64,000 nucleotides of DNA from G963556115 sp963666605 (GTDB lineage: Bacteria > Planctomycetota > SZUA-567). The notes beneath the pieces were generated by a model. The model did no database searches. It worked only from the letters and a program-made list of their open reading frames with translations, and had not been told where the DNA came from. Position numbers and translations under genes: made by a program. The stretch is from NCBI GenBank assembly GCA_965140405.1, contig OZ223208.1, forward strand, positions 2,976,001 to 3,040,000, given 5' to 3'. Each line of letters begins with the position of its first letter. Within the stretch, counting starts at the first letter, position 1. Shown one piece after another: positions 63,551-64,000 of this stretch.

Positions 63551-64000
63551 TTAAAAATCTATAATTTCTTGATATTCTGGTATAGACTCTTGTGCACCTT
63601 TTCTTGTTACAGCAATAGCTGCAGCTGTCGTTGCAAACTCTAAAGCTGCCAAAGTAGAAAGGTTACTAGCCATTGCGACAACAAATGCACCATTAAAAGC
63701 ATCTCCAGCAGCAACAGTATCAATTGCTGTTACTATCCTTGCAGGAATAAAATGTGAGGTCTTTTCACTTGCACAAGAATAGAAAACACCATCTTCACCC
63801 ATTGTAATGATAACATTATCAATGCCCAACAAGTGTAGCTTTTTAGCAGCTTCAATAGCGCTAACAACATCAGTAGGAACAATACCAGTATAAAACCCAG
63901 TCTCACTCTGATTCGGAGTAAAATAATCCACCATACCTAGCATCTCATCCGGCAATTCACACGCTGGTGCAGGGTTGAGGATAATCTTTGTTCCGTTATC
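63551..64000 (-). CDS. Ribokinase / PfkB-family sugar kinase (5' part outside window)
   Basis: C-terminal 149 residues of a PfkB kinase; the start lies beyond the right edge. NPAPACELPDEML, then FTPNQSETGFYTGI, NVIITMGEDGVFY and the active-site motif DTVAAGDAFNGAFVVAM with the catalytic Asp (fourth residue before the end of the GDAFNG group) are those of ribokinase. It phosphorylates ribose or a similar sugar in the cytoplasm, using ATP. The LacI-type gene follows in the same direction. It is less like IolC, where the first of these motifs differs. Confidence 0.88.
   Translation of the reverse strand, partial: DNGTKIILNPAPACELPDEMLGMVDYFTPNQSETGFYTGIVPTDVVSAIEAAKKLHLLGIDNVIITMGEDGVFYSCASEKTSHFIPARIVTAIDTVAAGDAFNGAFVVAMASNLSTLAALEFATTAAAIAVTRKGAQESIPEYQEIIDF

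Noticed and set aside
1..64000. CRISPR array or prophage
   Set aside because: No regularly spaced direct repeats with unique spacers, and no phage structural or integrase genes are seen.
63551..64000. Partial kinase as IolC
   Set aside because: The NPAPA and ITMGEDGVFY motifs and the position next to a LacI gene fit ribokinase better.

Overview
The window is about 64 kb of an AT-rich bacterial chromosome. Gene structure is typical of a Gram-negative bacterium: many Sec signal peptides, periplasmic binding proteins and a HlyD-type adaptor. It has a methyl-accepting chemotaxis protein, an HD-GYP phosphodiesterase, a sigma-54 activator, a TAXI-type TRAP transporter and an AraC regulator with a XylR-like sensor domain. 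These could fit Lentisphaerota or a desulfobacterial lineage, but no rRNA or core marker is present, so the taxon stays open. Several intergenic stretches hold coding-like remnants with stops and frameshifts, and one IS256-type transposase is truncated, so some accessory genes are decaying.

Region 1 (1-20 kb) is a myo-inositol catabolism block. A minus-strand run holds a second iolG, a sugar-type ABC importer (binding protein, ATPase, permease), iolD, iolE and iolG. Divergent from it lie a LacI regulator, an RpiR regulator, a transaldolase-family gene, iolB and iolA. Palindromic sites close to TGMAARCGNTTNCA lie upstream of several of these genes and are likely operators of the LacI protein. 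No iolC (kinase) or iolJ (aldolase) is visible. The transaldolase-like protein and a gene remnant between iolE and iolG are the two odd pieces.

Region 2 (20-28 kb) has the IS256 remnant, two large acidic paralogous proteins of unknown function built from repeated short modules, and a secreted protein of unknown function.

Region 3 (28-41 kb, all minus strand) is the most interesting part. It encodes an NHLM-type peptide export system: a HlyD-like adaptor, an ABC exporter with a C39 peptidase domain, and a second ABC exporter. Two small peptides carry double-glycine-type leaders. An ECF sigma factor overlaps the first of two short anti-sigma-like paralogues. A LivK-like binding protein sits at the 3' end, and a rare fusion of an amino-acid binding protein with a dicarboxylate/glutamate symporter at the 5' end. 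No peptide-modifying enzyme is seen.

Region 4 (41-54 kb) holds secreted unknown and ankyrin proteins, a DUF2892-PAS-HD-GYP protein, a chemoreceptor, an anti-sigma-kinase/acetyltransferase fusion preceded by a possible attenuator, a CGGC protein, a sigma-54 activator with an unusual N-terminus, an azoreductase-like flavoprotein, tRNA-Ser(GCU) and a DUF445 protein.

Region 5 (54-64 kb) is transport and sugar or polyol metabolism: TAXI-TRAP binding protein and fused permease, a sodium:solute symporter, a XylR/AraC regulator, a zinc dehydrogenase, a LacI regulator and a ribokinase cut by the window edge.
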